64,000 nucleotides of DNA, from the NCBI RefSeq assembly GCF_921293095.1, contig NC_060246.1, forward strand, positions 132,432,198-132,496,197, written 5' to 3'. How positions within the stretch are numbered: position 1 is the first letter of the stretch; the number at the start of each line of letters is the position of its first letter. Of the stretch, positions 46,651 to 58,459 are shown in pieces. A program made the position numbers and the translations under genes. The DNA is from Ischnura elegans. Lineage: Eukaryota > Arthropoda > Insecta > Odonata > Coenagrionidae. The notes beneath the pieces are model-generated. The model saw nothing but the letters and a program-made list of their open reading frames with translations. It was not told the origin of the DNA and searched no databases.

Positions 46651-46945
46651 GAATAGACGTATGCTTCAGGAAGATGGAAGTTTTTCTATTCCACAGCCAA
46701 GGCTGGTGTGAATCAAAAGCGTTGATCAACAGAGCCAGATAAGCCACTGACTGATAATGGGAAAGCAAATGTGATCACGAATTCAGATTGGTTTTGCCTT
46801 ACACCAGAGGAACTCAGATCTCATGCTGATTGAATTCTCTTTTAGGTAAATTTATTTTTTAACTGCCATCTGGAGACATTATTTAAATATGTTTTTTCTG
46901 TGTGCATGTTTCTGTATTGGTTCAATAAAGGTTACTGTACAAGCA
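46651..46945 (+). other. Candidate myosin 3' UTR exon with AATAAA
   Basis: Follows a pyrimidine-rich acceptor and contains AATAAA at 46924-46929, about 275 bases in. The sequence is noncoding. Inferred from splice and poly(A) signals only. Confidence 0.35.
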
Positions 46946-47451
46946 TGTTAGCATAGAAGCACTGTGCATGTTTTTTTTGTGAGCAAACAACGTGTAGAAT
47001 TACATAGCTGTATAACTTCTAGCTTTTTAAGTGTCAGCTGAGGTCGTGAGCCAAACCTATCATAAGTTGAACCTATTTTAAAACTGTGGGTTGACTGGGA
47101 TTAAATTTTTATCATTTGTAAGCATCATATTGAATTTTTAATGCATTAACTGTCATACTTGCTCTTAAAATCTCATATTTTCTTCCTCTTGATCCATTAA
47201 GTACTTAATAAATTCATGAAAAAGTGAATTCTGATGAACGTGACTAAAATGAGTTTGTATTATTATGAGAGATGTGCCAGGGGTCATATTTTCATAACTA
47301 ACCCAAAGTACTTGTTAGAACAGATCTATACTGTGATTTGTACTAATTTATTTCATGTATTTACTCATAGGGCAAATAATGTAATATATATATTGTATTA
47401 CTCCTTGATTATTATATGAAATGCTTACAAAATTTCTATTTTTTCTTCCAG

Positions 47452-48920
47452 AAAAGAAATATTTTGAGCTGAGACAGTTCTGCAAGGACAGCATATCTGT
47501 GCGCTGAATCAACAATAATAATTGCACATAATGGGTGCAAAAAAATACCCTACTGAAGGAGCTGAAAATTTTTTTAGTGTATACCATGACCGAAAACTGT
47601 GTGTGACAGAGAAACTATTATTCAGAGTCAGTTTACAAATTATGATGAAAGAATGATGATTATTGTCATATGAACTCAGGATTCTGTAATATGCTGATAA
47701 TTAGCAAGATGTTAAAAATTGCCACTACTACTAAGTGCCCAGAATGCATATTCCATTGAAACCTTGTAAAGTATGACACCTTTTTATTAACCCCTCTCTG
47801 AAGTGAGGGGAAAATAGGTTGATGTGAGAGTATTTGTTTTGCGTGACTGAATGAATGCGTATAATGAGTGTAATTGTGGATGTTTGTGTGATTGTGTGTA
47901 TGTACATGAGCAAGTGCATTTGTGCTGGACTCTGAATTTTTAAAGGGTCTGTTGAGTGCAACAATAGAGTTTGACCGTTTGATTGCTTATGTTGAGATGA
48001 TGGGAATTGAGTTTTTTTGAAGGTCAGGAGACTAACATGGTTGTAGACTGGGTTTTGGGATATTTGTTAACCAACGGTTATCATTCAAAAAATTACCAAT
48101 TTGAGAAGTCTGTCCCAATCTAATAGAGCAACTCATTTACAGCCAATAATGATACTTAGATTACATATCCCAGTCTGCCGATGGAAATGTGAGAAGATCG
48201 TTGGTTATGCAGAAACACCACTATTGAGAATTAATCTCGTCAAGAGTGCAGTTTTCAGATTGTGGTGTACTTAAAAATTGTAGTCATCTGTTTTCATGCA
48301 TTAGGCAGGCTGTTTCAAGTATCTGTTGATTTATCCATCAAAATTCTACTCAGCTAAGGACTGGTCTGCAGGTCAGCCAAACACAAATGCCAAATATTCA
48401 TTCTATCATACTGCCAGTTTTTCATATGTGAATGGAAATGTTAAAATGAATTGAGAGAGTGTGGGGAGAGAAAATAATGGAGGTTTTTAAATTAATGTAA
48501 CCCTGAGAGCTCTTTTTTTTGATAGGGCAAGGGAGTTCAGAGTAATATTGGGTCAGTTTAATGACCCCGTAAAGTGTTGTTGTTACTTGATGCTCTGTGT
48601 AAACCTGAGTATTCAATCTTATGGCATTATTTCTTTTTTTTAGTCAATAGCATCCTATTCAGTAAGAAGTTGTGGACTGCAATGATTCACCCTCTAAAAT
48701 TACCTATCACAGTGTATCAGTAAAAGTCACATTTTACTTTCGTTGAGTGCTGATATCCAGCGTGTTAATAACCAGCATGAAAATTATTACATAATCAGTT
48801 ACATTTTGTAGTTTGGTTGAATCATTGTTCTTTGCATCCTCTTTCCTATAATGTGGTGCTACATTAATCTGTTGATGGTTAAACCATATGGTAAAAATAA
48901 AGATTCACTGTTGCTTGAAA
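47452..48920 (+). other. Candidate alternative myosin 3' UTR exon
   Basis: Acceptor CTATTTTTTCTTCCAG precedes 47452; AATAAA lies at 48897-48902. The sequence is AT-rich and noncoding. It may be a second terminal exon or simply intergenic. Confidence 0.3.
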
Positions 48921-49452
48921 AAAAGAACCTTTAACTTAAATCTAATCGAGATTGTTACCTTGACTGAGTGAGGAATTTAATTGTTAGTTTGGTATTTTTT
49001 TGATGGTGAAGTGATTATTTTTGCCACAAATGCTGAAAGAAAGCACTGGTCAAATGGCCTTTTACCACTTCTGTCGAGGAAATACCAAAAATGTTTAATC
49101 GAGCTGAAATAGTACATAGCACCATGAATTAATTTATCCATTCTTGTTTATGCGCAAATCTCCACTCTGTTCATCCCCAGTTGTTGTTGAATTGTTGGTA
49201 TATTTTTGCCTAAGAATTGGCAAGTGAAATTGTAAGATAAATGTACAAATTGTGTACTTCGAATTGTAAATTATGGTTTATAACAAGGAAAGTTTTTTAA
49301 CATAATTGTCTTTATCACTTGAGTATCATCAATTTTCACCTGTGAGTCTCTTTGTGCCAACAGGTTCAACTATCTGGCATAAGCTCGTGCATACTTCAGC
49401 CGCTATTTCGATACCTCCACTGCACAAATTCTCAACAATCGCCCACCGATTC

Positions 49453-49589
49453 AAATCCGCTCATCTAGTAGCCCAACAAAACGAATCTGCTCAGCTGCCG
49501 AAGCTTGGAGAATTAGAGGTGAGCGTTTATGCTCCGGCTACTGCCAGCTGAGTGGATTCGCATTGTTGGGCTACTAGATGAGTAGATTT
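49453..49589. repeat. Fold-back element, about 137 bp
   Basis: The left arm has CATCTAGTAGCCCAACAAAA then CGAATCTGCTCAGCTG. The right arm is the inverse: CAGCTGAGTGGATTCG then ATTGTTGGGCTACTAGATG. Arms of about 47 bp with a loop of about 40 bp; near-palindromic. Confidence 0.7.
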
Positions 49590-50177
49590 TAGAGATAAAT
49601 TATGGAGTATATGTGCACCATGGTTACCATTGAATCTGCATGATAAGTATTGTTAGGATAGTATTTTCTGTGAAGAAAATAATTTGACTTGACTAGGGTT
49701 TGATGTGTAATTCCAGATTGGTGGCCTGATGCACCAGGTTATCCATGGAGTCATCATGCCATCATTTTCTTGTTGAATTTCATGAGACAATTTGGAAAAT
49801 GTATGCCATTCAGTTATGGCTAAGTATGATTAACTGTCTCCAATAGTGGCTTAATTAGAGTGGCGTTATCTCCTGTGCCACAATGTTGTCTTGAGACTTG
49901 AACTCCTTGTCCAGTGAACCACCTCATATAAAATTTGTTTGGAATTACGATGACTAGGCAGTGTTAGTTGTGGAATACCTAAACGGCAATTGGGAGATTG
50001 TATATCTGCTACTGGTTGAGTCAAATAATTATTTCGCAGTGAATTTTGTTGTGAGTGCATTTAGATTTGCACCTTACAGGTTACTGCACACAAATTCATC
50101 AGTTTTGACAGTGCTTGTGATTCTTTAAACATGAAACAATCTTCAATGGCTGTAACATATATAGGAATCATGCCACA

Positions 50178-50938
50178 GGTACAAAACAAATACTGTGTTG
50201 CTTTGCTGGAATGGAAGAATTCACAGTGGAGACCAACCCCAGCCTCTCAACCCGAAACCCTTTACAAACCCACACTCAACTCGGGGGAAACCTTTGCGAG
50301 GGTTGAAGGTACCTGGCTAAGGTTTCTTCAGTTGAGAGACACATACACTCACTCAACGCAAGGGAAACTCTGAGAGGGTTGAAGGGACCTTGCTAAGTTT
50401 GCTTTGGTTGAGAAATAGACATTCACTCAAAGTAAAGGAAACTTTGCAAGGGGTCTCGCTAAGGTTGCTCTGGTTGAGATATCACTGATGAACACGCACA
50501 CTTGTACATACCACACTCACTCCTTGTTCTATAATTGTTAAATACAAGGGTTCATTTGTATGTGTTGGTCACATTGGTAATGTTTTGCATTCACGTGATT
50601 TTTGTTTTGTTGTTTATATTTATTTGTTTATTAGATGATCGGATTGCTGTCGTGTTTTGAGTCTATGAAAGTGAGATAATAAAAGACAAGAATAATCTAA
50701 CAATAATCAGGCAGAAAATGCTCAGGCACGAGCAATAGTTAGGTAATCCTAGGCCAGAAAAGTGGACCAGTTGCGAAATCAAAGATTTCCTTCTCATCAC
50801 AGTTGAGGGTCTGATCGTCCCACTAACAAAATTTTTATCAATTTGAGTGAGTGCTTGTAAAGGGTTTCCAGTTGAGAGGCTTCGGTTGGTCACTATTGCG
50901 AATTCTCCCATTCCAGCAAACCAACATACTTTTGTACT
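50178..50938. mobile_element. TIR element with internal tandem repeat (about 760 bp)
   Basis: The left arm (GTACAAAACAAATACTG.., TTTGCTGGAATGGAAGAATTC, CCTCTCAACCCGAAACCC) is the inverse of the right arm over about 110 bp (..GGGTTTCCAGTTGAGAGG, GAATTCTCCCATTCCAGCAAA, TTTTGTAC). Inside lie about three copies of a 60-77 bp unit. No open reading frame, so it is a non-autonomous DNA element. Confidence 0.75.
50274..50485. repeat. Tandem repeat, about 3 units of 60-77 bp
   Basis: Units start ACTCAACTCGGGGG (50274), ACTCAACGCAAGGG (50351) and ACTCAAAGTAAAGG (50425). Each continues with GAAAC(C)T..G..AGGG(TTGAAGG) and ends ..TTGAGA. It sits asymmetrically near the left arm of the enclosing TIR element. 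Confidence 0.75.
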
Positions 50939-51858
50939 TATGACAAAATCCCTACGTTGCTGCTATTGGAGACCATTTTCTGTTTCATGATTGAGGCCTT
51001 AGATCTCACCCTGCCCATTCTATTTTGTGAATCTTCATTAATTGATTTCAGCAATGACTACATTTTTCAGTATTTTTCAGAGAAATTCAAACTCCGTGTT
51101 TAGTTAAGATCCACTATTGGCATCTTGAAATGAGAAACATTAATTTTCTTGAATGACATCCGAACTACATATGTTTTAGGTCCATAGATATACATCCAAT
51201 TCCATGAACAGATTGAGTGTGGAACACTTTCTTTGATAGCTGGCTCATGTGGAAGCCTTTGGGAGCTAACATTTTTATTGTGTAGTGGATTAATTTGCTT
51301 GCCTAAGACTAGTTGAAGGGTGGTGCAATGGCTGCCATTATTATGCTAGAAGTCAATGTGTGGAGGTGTGTGATAAACTCATTGTCTCTGGGTTCCAATG
51401 CGCTTCTTATAAACGAGAAATCTGGAAGTATAAGTTATTTTTGTCTAGCTCCTAGATGGACTTGATTTTCCTTTGTTGGCAATTAATTGTTGAGTAACTG
51501 AGAATAACTCTAGGTCATTGCGTCTGTACCACAACCTAAGCCATGCGTATGTGTGTAAAAAGTATTTTGGATGCTTATAGATGGAGTTTTGTGCCATATC
51601 TTTTTATTCCTCTTAACATGATTAAGACAGATGGCAAAAGTGGTCCTCCTCCTAGTACACCTAAATTTTTAAAGTCTGTCAATAGTTACAGGAAATTTTT
51701 GCTGCGAGTTGTGGATCATCTTTCGATTTTATCATATGAGTTTTGGCTATGTGAAAAAGCTATATAGGAGGAGTAAACATTAAATGAAAATGGATAAAAT
51801 CAGATTCAGATACTAAACCAAGCTGCCTATGGGGGCAAAAGTAAATGTTAGTTTATAC

Positions 51859-52109
51859 CAGTGGTGCGGACTCCATTGGGCCTGAGGGTGCCTGAGCCCT
51901 CTCAAAAATTTGTTATGTGGTGAAGAAAAAATGTCAGGCTTGTTGGTTTTCTCCAGAGGGTCCAGTTATCGAGAGTCGAGTTTTCAGGGTTATAATGTTG
52001 ATCATATGACTCTTCTAAAATGCTTTTAAAAACTTTAAAACTCACTATTTATAAAATTTCCTGGGGCAAGAGTATGGGCCCCCAATATTTTTATAACTAG
52101 GCACCCCTG
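51859..52109 (+). mobile_element. hAT-type MITE, family B, copy 1 (251 bp)
   Basis: Ends CAGTGGTGCGGACTCC and AGGCACCCCTG, inverted copies. Flanks GTTTATAC (51851-51858) and GTTTGAAC (52110-52117) match at 6 of 8 positions, a worn 8-bp target duplication. The interior matches the reverse complement of 58103-58351 (for example GGGCCTGAGGG, CTCAAAAATT.GTTATG). Confidence 0.8.
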
Positions 52110-52274
52110 GTTTGAACATACTTATATAGTCTGAAAAACCCATCATTTTACAAATGGGTTAATTTCATTGCTATAGCTCTCAGTTCATGAAATGGCAATA
52201 TCCTTTATATCACTCTCACCTTATATATAATACATAGATATCAACATTTAAAGTGGGATATACTGTTAAAAAAA

Positions 52275-52280
52275 TTTATT
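52275..52280 (-). other. Poly(A) signal of the coiled-coil gene
   Basis: AATAAA on the minus strand, 74 bases downstream of the stop codon at 52354-52356. It is followed within 30 bases by T/A-rich sequence. Likely the 3' end of the minus-strand gene. Confidence 0.45.
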
Positions 52281-52353
52281 ATTCCCTGAAAAACATTAAT
52301 ACCTTTCTCTGTGTTGGGGTTTCTTATAATAACAAGGAAGATATGGGTTTAAA

Positions 52354-52476
52354 TCAGTGCTGAGGCATTTCTTCATCGTCTATAGTGAGGGGCCCAACAT
52401 CCAACACCACTCCAGGTCTGCCTTCTGCCATAGCTTCCGCTACCAATCTTCGATTTTCAGATGCTAGTAATTCAAC
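52354..52476 (-). CDS. Coiled-coil gene exon 5 (terminal)
   Basis: 40 codons plus stop: VELLASENRRLVAEAMAEGR, then VVLDVGPLTIDDEEMPQH. Acceptor CACTTTCAG. The TGA is at 52356-52354. Confidence 0.87.
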   Translation of the reverse strand, partial: VELLASENRRLVAEAMAEGRPGVVLDVGPLTIDDEEMPQH

Positions 52477-55400
52477 CTGAAAGTGAAAATTCAAGGGTTT
52501 GTTAATGACCTAAAATGTTTGAATGCATAAATGAATAACATACTATCTGGAAATCAAGCATTAATTTCACAGTAAACATTTTAATAGAGTATGATATTGC
52601 TCTTTTGGACTCTTCAGTGAATTATGATTTCATTTTATTCTTATTCATTTAGTTTAAAATCTTTAATATCTGTAGCACAAATTAATTCCAAACTAAATTG
52701 TCATAATTTTTATTTTAACACATGAGATAGTCATTTTTACATGTCAGTGATGTTAATTCATTTTAGGTCCATTCCGTAATCAAAATCCTGTTTACCAAGA
52801 AGAAAGAAGTTTGATAATTGGTTAATCTATAATTGGAAATTTCAATCCATAAATTTCCCATTCCATAGTTTATGAATATATATTCTCAGAAAATGAGTGT
52901 GATGATCATAAAAATGTTTTTTCAAAAATTTTAACCCTTTCGCTGCCATGAACATACCTGGTACGTTCACACAGCAGGCTGCATAGGTACCTTGAATATA
53001 CCTTTTCTTTATCCCTGCCTTCACTCAGTGCTTTCGCCACACGTGATGGGTAAGTTTCAAGAGTGTGAGCAGCAGTGAAAGGGTTAAGGTATTTCAATTG
53101 CATTTGCAAATAGCATTAACTGTTGCTTCATATTAGTAATGTGGGGGTCACTTAAAAATTCATCTTGGCATTATTTTCTACATTTAGCTGGTTCTTTGGA
53201 ATGTTCATTCTAAGAGTGTAGGATATAAGATAAAATAGTAGCCTCACCTTTTCTTCATATTTTGAACGAAGTTTCTTGAAAGTGCTCAATTGAATTTCAT
53301 ATTCTCGCTTTAAACTGGCATTTAATTGTGTTGCCCTCTCCACTCGCTCGATGGCTTGGGCTCGCTGATCTCTTTCTGCCTGAATTTTTGCCTCCACAGC
53401 CTCCATTTCCCCTCGAAGATGTTCCACTTCAGAATTTCGAATTCCCAGGAGATCTTTTGTTATACTGGTCACCTCTTTTAGAGAAATAACCTGTGTAAAT
53501 GAGAAAATCAATGCGTTATATGTTAATTCAACTGTGTATACATACTATGTACTATATGCAAAGACACATATATGAAAAAACATTGTTTTCGAGGCTGGGG
53601 AAATCACTAATGTATAAGATGACTTAATTGTTTGCACATTAAAAAAATAAGGATAAATCTCCTCAGAAAAACACATGGAATTTCCAAACAAACTCACACA
53701 AATTTCCAAAATGCATACCATAACTGGTGAAGTGAAAACTTAGAAAGAAAGCATATCATATTAACTATTATTTTTTTCTATTACGAAGTTCTGGGGGGGA
53801 TGGTCACCCCTCTTCCCTCCTTGATCCAGCAATATATGATAGCCATTTTTCTTTGCTATGATCTTCATGGTTTAAATGACAGCGATAATAAAAATTAATC
53901 TTAATATTTATTTTTACCCTTAAATGAAAATAAGTCAATAGAATCACAAGAAATTTGCAAAATGCTTGTGAGACATACATAAACACAATAAAAGCAAATA
54001 TGTAGGGTAGGTTAGTGCTCAAAAACTTTTACATCACTCTGTGATTCTTCCTCTTATTTGGTGTCTTTTAATTATTAATTTTTTTAAAATAATATTTTTG
54101 ACTTCATATATCTTGTTAGGATAAAAGTACATATAGTCAAACTCAAAAGTATTCCCACAAATTGTGCGGTGCCGTTTTCACTGCAGTATGGGGACTTACA
54201 AATTTTCTATAGTCTTGCAAACAGGGAAATTCAAGCAACATTCACATTTTTCATACTATTGTAGCTAATGCTTCATTTAAGGAGATAAGGGATACGTAAA
54301 GGGGTAAGTTTTCATTTATTTTGCAGCTAATGCTGGAGGTGAAATCCATTTCCAGAGCTTTAAATTCACTCGTAAATCACCCAATTCGTTTAGACTTACT
54401 TTCTTATCAATAAAATTATTCATGAATGCAAAATATATATAAGCAAGTTGTAATATCACTGCAAATAATGCTACTGTCTGTTTCCATTAAGTATTCCCTT
54501 GTTATAACAACACACCAGCAAACTGGTTCGTTCATGGGTTCCTCCCCATATGCCAAATCAGGAAAAATCATCATGAGACAATAAGATCATTGCTTGTCTT
54601 AGTATAAAATACGGCTGATTTGAGTTATCCTCTAGATAAATTATGGATATTGTTACTCTGTAATTTATTCTAACATGCTACTATTCATTACATTTCAACT
54701 TACCTGAGCTCGAAGCTGCACATTTTGTTGTTCCAAGGAAGTTGCTTGCATTGTCTTGTCTTTTAGGCGTGCTACTGCTGTAGTTAGTGCAGCACGTAAT
54801 TTTTCAACATCTTTTCGTAGACCTTGTTCTACTTCTGTACCGGAAGGAGGTGGTGGGGGAGGATTCTTGTCTCCTTGTCGTTTTCCTTGTTTATGGTCTC
54901 TTCCAGTATTCCCTGAGTCTTTTGATGATAATTCAAGTGATTTAATCTTATCTTGTGCCTTTTGTAAGTCTTCCTTGATATTTTTTAATTCCTCCTGGTT
55001 GCTTTTTAAGGCAGATTCAAGTTGTTGGACATCTCTTTGTTCTCCCTAGCAATAGAAGGAATTTTTACAAATACATTTATTCAATCCGAGTGGTATAGGT
55101 ACCTACTAATATTTTTAGATATTTGCATAAATAAAATTAATAGTTTTATCAGTATACAGATAAAATTATTTGAAGCTCTTCAGTATGATGGGGTACATCA
55201 TATGTTGATGCTAGAAAAGAAAAACAATGAGATTTCTTAGCGCTTTCTTTTATGCCTCAGATTTCTTGGGATGTAAAGGTGTTGGTAGAAGTACTTCATG
55301 TACAGCTTCATATGTGATTGTTTTATTCAGGGTCTCTCAAATATTCTTCATTATTCTATTGTCAGATTTATATTCAGTATGATTTGAAAATTAATTAAGT

Positions 55401-55828
55401 GTGTCATTCATGAGAAATGGAAGAATAATTATATTACACCAACCTCCTTTAACATAACTGCTGGTGAAGAAGTCCCATCCAGCATTTCTTTCTCTCGAAT
55501 CAGCCATGAATCCCTATCCTTTTGAAACTGAATTAGGTGAGACTCCATAATCCTCTTTTGAGACTCATTTTCAGCTCTTGCCTGAAAAAGCCTTACTTTC
55601 AAAGATTCATCAGCTTCAATACACGAGATGGCATTCCTTTTCCAAGGAAAATTTTGTCAAAATTACCTGAACAAGTTGGTCCTGAAGCTTCTTCATGAGT
55701 TCATGCTGATCTGCAGTCTCTTGTCCCTCCACTTTTCCTAAATTACTGTTTTTATTTGTTTCAATAATTGACACCTGCATGTTAGATTGTGGAGTTGAGT
55801 TTCCAGTGGTTAGCTGATCAGTGGACAT
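52354..55828 (-). CDS. Coiled-coil protein, 335 aa (5 exons), family uncertain
   Basis: Exons on the minus strand: 55828-55667, 55581-55444, 55045-54704, 53490-53248, 52476-52354 (stop). Every junction is phase 0, which is unusual and hints at modular exons. Residues 1-40 are polar and probably disordered (MSTDQLTTGNSTPQSN). Residues 41-100 and 101-320 form heptad-rich coiled coil (HELMKKLQDQLVQARAENES, LRKDVEKLRAALTTAVARLK, YEIQLSTFKKLRSKYEEKVE), broken by a basic linker and PPPPPPSG near 160. The C-terminus is acidic (LTIDDEEMPQH). It has the look of a Golgi, endosomal or Rab-effector adaptor; the segment after LLGIRNSEVEHLRGEM is faintly like GRIP1-associated protein 1 or rabaptins, but I would not assert that. 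Translation start taken at the first ATG, 7 nt after an acceptor. More coding exons upstream are possible. Confidence 0.85.
52477..54703. other. Introns of the coiled-coil gene
   Basis: The introns at 52477-53247 and 53491-54703 are AT-rich. I see no mobile element or nested gene in them. Confidence 0.45.
53248..53490 (-). CDS. Coiled-coil gene exon 4
   Basis: 81 codons, phase 0-0. VISLKEVTSITKDLLGIRNS, EAVEAKIQAERDQRA and LKREYEIQLSTFKKLRSKYE are strong coiled coil. This exon is the likeliest conserved core for a homology search. Confidence 0.87.
54704..55045 (-). CDS. Coiled-coil gene exon 3
   Basis: 114 codons, phase 0-0. Heptads in GEQRDVQQLESALKSNQEEL, a basic linker (GRDHKQGKRQGDKN), a run of six prolines, then LRKDVEKLRAALTTA and SLEQQNVQLRAQ. 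Donor CAG|GTAAGT. Confidence 0.87.
55444..55581 (-). CDS. Coiled-coil gene exon 2
   Basis: 46 codons, phase 0-0: ARAENESQKRIMESHL, then SWLIREKEMLDGT and AVMLKE. Acceptor CTTTTTCAG, donor GAG|GTTGGT (weaker than consensus). Confidence 0.85.
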
Positions 55829-55834
55829 CTTTAC
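55667..55834 (-). CDS. Coiled-coil gene exon 1 (first ATG)
   Basis: Acceptor TTACTTACAG at 55835 upward; ATG at 55828-55826. 54 codons from MSTDQL to KLQDQLVQ; donor CAG|GTAATT. No stop lies between the acceptor and the ATG, so a longer N-terminus from upstream exons is possible. Confidence 0.82.
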
Positions 55835-58102
55835 CTGTAAGTAAAATACCATTTCTCACATAACTGCCAATTATATTTTTATATGCAGAAATACATACAT
55901 ATAAATAACCAGAATTGAATTGCATAAAACCTATCTGGATAAAACCTATCTCTGGATTGTTATATGTTGATGATTACGTTATAATGTGATATTTGCCCAA
56001 GAAAAATATAATTCATGTTTACATAAAACACAGCACAGCAATATTATTCTCTGGCCGTATTGGTCCCCAAACCATCATACAATTTCTTTCCATTTGTCAC
56101 TAAATCCTCTTTCTTTTTTCCAACTGTGAATCCTCATATTTAATTCTCCCTTCATTTTTCCTTTGTATTAATTATCCACACAACATATTGAATCTTTAGA
56201 AAACTAGTGTATAGTATGCCACTTTAGTATGTATTCCCTTAAATGATGACGTCATTTATTCAGTACTTAGCTCAAGCTCGTTGATATTTGGTCCAGACAA
56301 ATTTTGCTTCTAAGCAACCATATCCTGTTAAACTTGAGATACTTCAGTGTCTGCACATGTGTCTCATAGTTTTTCTTCATTTTCTATTCTGCTAAAAATT
56401 TCCAGAAAATAATATTCATTAATTTTAGCCGATTTCCTGACTGCCGACACATTTGGAGAATTCACGCCCTCGAGTGCACTTTGCCTAAAATCCAGGGGCG
56501 AGTAGCAAAAATAAGAAATTTTCCTTGGTCAATTCATGCACGCACACAATTCTATCGATAAAAATTTCCTTTGAAAAAATTATTTCAGACACCGAAGATA
56601 TGTACGCTTTCATTTCATTTTAATTGGTAAATACCTTTAAAAAATCACTTTTTTTGCGAGGTGTGGCCGTTACGCCTGATTTTATTTTTTTATGCAACCG
56701 GAGTAATCCCAATGACAGAATAAAAATCGAATAGAAAACGTAGCGAATGCAGAGACGCATTTTTGGACTTATATTGGATGTATATTTCAATAGTCAATAC
56801 CCCGAAAGAGAGGCAAATGTGTCAATCTGAGGTACAGCTTAATTACGTATATCGCCATTCCCCCTTGCCGCCGCGCCATGATTTGAAATACTTTAAACTG
56901 CGTATGTTAACACGGGCGCTGTTTGAGGAAGCACGTCTCATTCATAATTCAGTCGCCTCGCTTTTACATTTATGAAGGGCATAATGCCTCGAAATAATCG
57001 GGCATTTAATGTTTGTCAGTTTATTAATTAAGGCTGGATACGACCGAGCATGAAAGTGATTGAACATCACGTACAGCGTTTATAACTTACTATGCTCGGG
57101 GGATGGTCTCGCGTTATACTATTTTCCTTTATTAGGTAAAGAAAGCGGAATTACTGGATAACTGGAATATTGCAGAAAATTCTTTCGTTTTCCTGCTATT
57201 TCATCACCCCGCCTGCCGAACCAGCTATGTACCAATGAGGAATAAACACCATATACAATTGCAGGTGTACGCTCAGTTTTCACCTCAAATTTTCTACTGT
57301 TATGGTTAGTTTAAAATCAAAACAGAGCACCCGTTAACTTTCGTCCATAGTTAGTAAGATACTACAGTAATCTATGCTGTTATTGAAACGTTAACTCACG
57401 AAATAGGTTGGCCACGGGTGCTAAACTCTTATTCCTCTCTTCTTCTGCAGAGACTAAAATGTAAGATGATAGAGATAACTAGGAAACATTAAAGCTGTAA
57501 CGTGGGGATCAGGATCATCGGAGAGTTCCGCCCCGAACGGAGTTGAATTTTGTTCTCCCGTATTTTTAGGACGACAGCCTTCCAATCTAAAATTAGCCCG
57601 CCCACCCCACGCAGCTTCCGCGCGATTAAACGCTACGCCACTTCGGGTGGAAATCTAACTACTGTGTTTGCTTTACATTTCCAACTTACTGCAATTGTTG
57701 TCACTAGCACTTCTCTTGATGGTGAACTTTCACATCAATGAATTGTGAACAGGTCATCGATTACAATAGGGTCGTTCAATCCTATCCAATTGGACCCGAA
57801 ATCACTATTTAATAAAATAGTGCAGAAAGTGGAAGGGAAAAATAAAAGACAACGAAAGTCTTCTTTACTCATCCACTTTTTTAACTTAATCCTTTCCGGT
57901 TAAATTTTTTATTACATTTTTTTCAAAATAATTTTTAGGAAAAAAACGGCATGATTGATTGTTCTTCCCTCTAAATGTTTTCTCAATGCCCTCTAAATTT
58001 TCTTTCTTATTGTTTAAAGTAAAAATCCACTGGTTTTAATAGTATCCATGATGCATCGAAGAGTTTTTCTTTGGAAATTTTCGATGTATGATATCTCTTG
58101 AA
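55835..58102. other. Upstream region of the coiled-coil gene
   Basis: No coding exon recognised. It contains the palindrome TGACGTCA at 56247-56254 within AAATGATGACGTCATTTATT, about 410 bases upstream of the first coding exon. A mildly GC-rich stretch lies at about 57520-57640. Either may mark the promoter or a 5' untranslated exon. Confidence 0.35.
56247..56254. promoter_or_regulatory. CRE-like TGACGTCA site
   Basis: Full palindromic CRE (ATF/CREB-type) site upstream of the minus-strand coiled-coil gene. A single 8-mer, so weak evidence on its own. Confidence 0.3.
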
Positions 58103-58351
58103 CAAGGATGCCGACTCACAAAAAATATTGGGGGGGCCCAAACCGGGGATCTTGCCCCGGGAAATGAGTTTTAAGTTTTTTAAGCATTTTAGAAGAGTCA
58201 TATTATCAACGTTAGAACCCTGATAACTCTAATCTCGATATGTGGGTACTCCGGGGAAAATCGGCAAGCCTGACACATTTTTTTCACACACCCATAACGA
58301 ATTTTTGAGGGGGCTCGGGCCCCCTCAGGCCCCATAGAGTCGGCGCCACTG
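58103..58351 (-). mobile_element. hAT-type MITE, family B, copy 2 (249 bp)
   Basis: Ends CAAGGATGCCGACTC and CGGCGCCACTG, flanked by the exact 8-bp duplication CTCTTGAA (58095-58102 and 58352-58359). The interior matches family B copy 1 in the opposite orientation. The perfect duplication suggests a younger insertion than copy 1. Confidence 0.88.
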
Positions 58352-58459
58352 CTCTTGAAATAATGTATAATCCCTTGAGCCCTGGTATAATCGCAGCGAC
58401 TCGTGATGTCGAGCTAAACTTGTCGTTGGATCTGATGTTAGTACTAGGTCACAAGGCTG

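Noticed and set aside
58007..58201. 64-codon minus-strand open frame
   Set aside because: Half of it lies inside the family B MITE, so it is repeat-derived.
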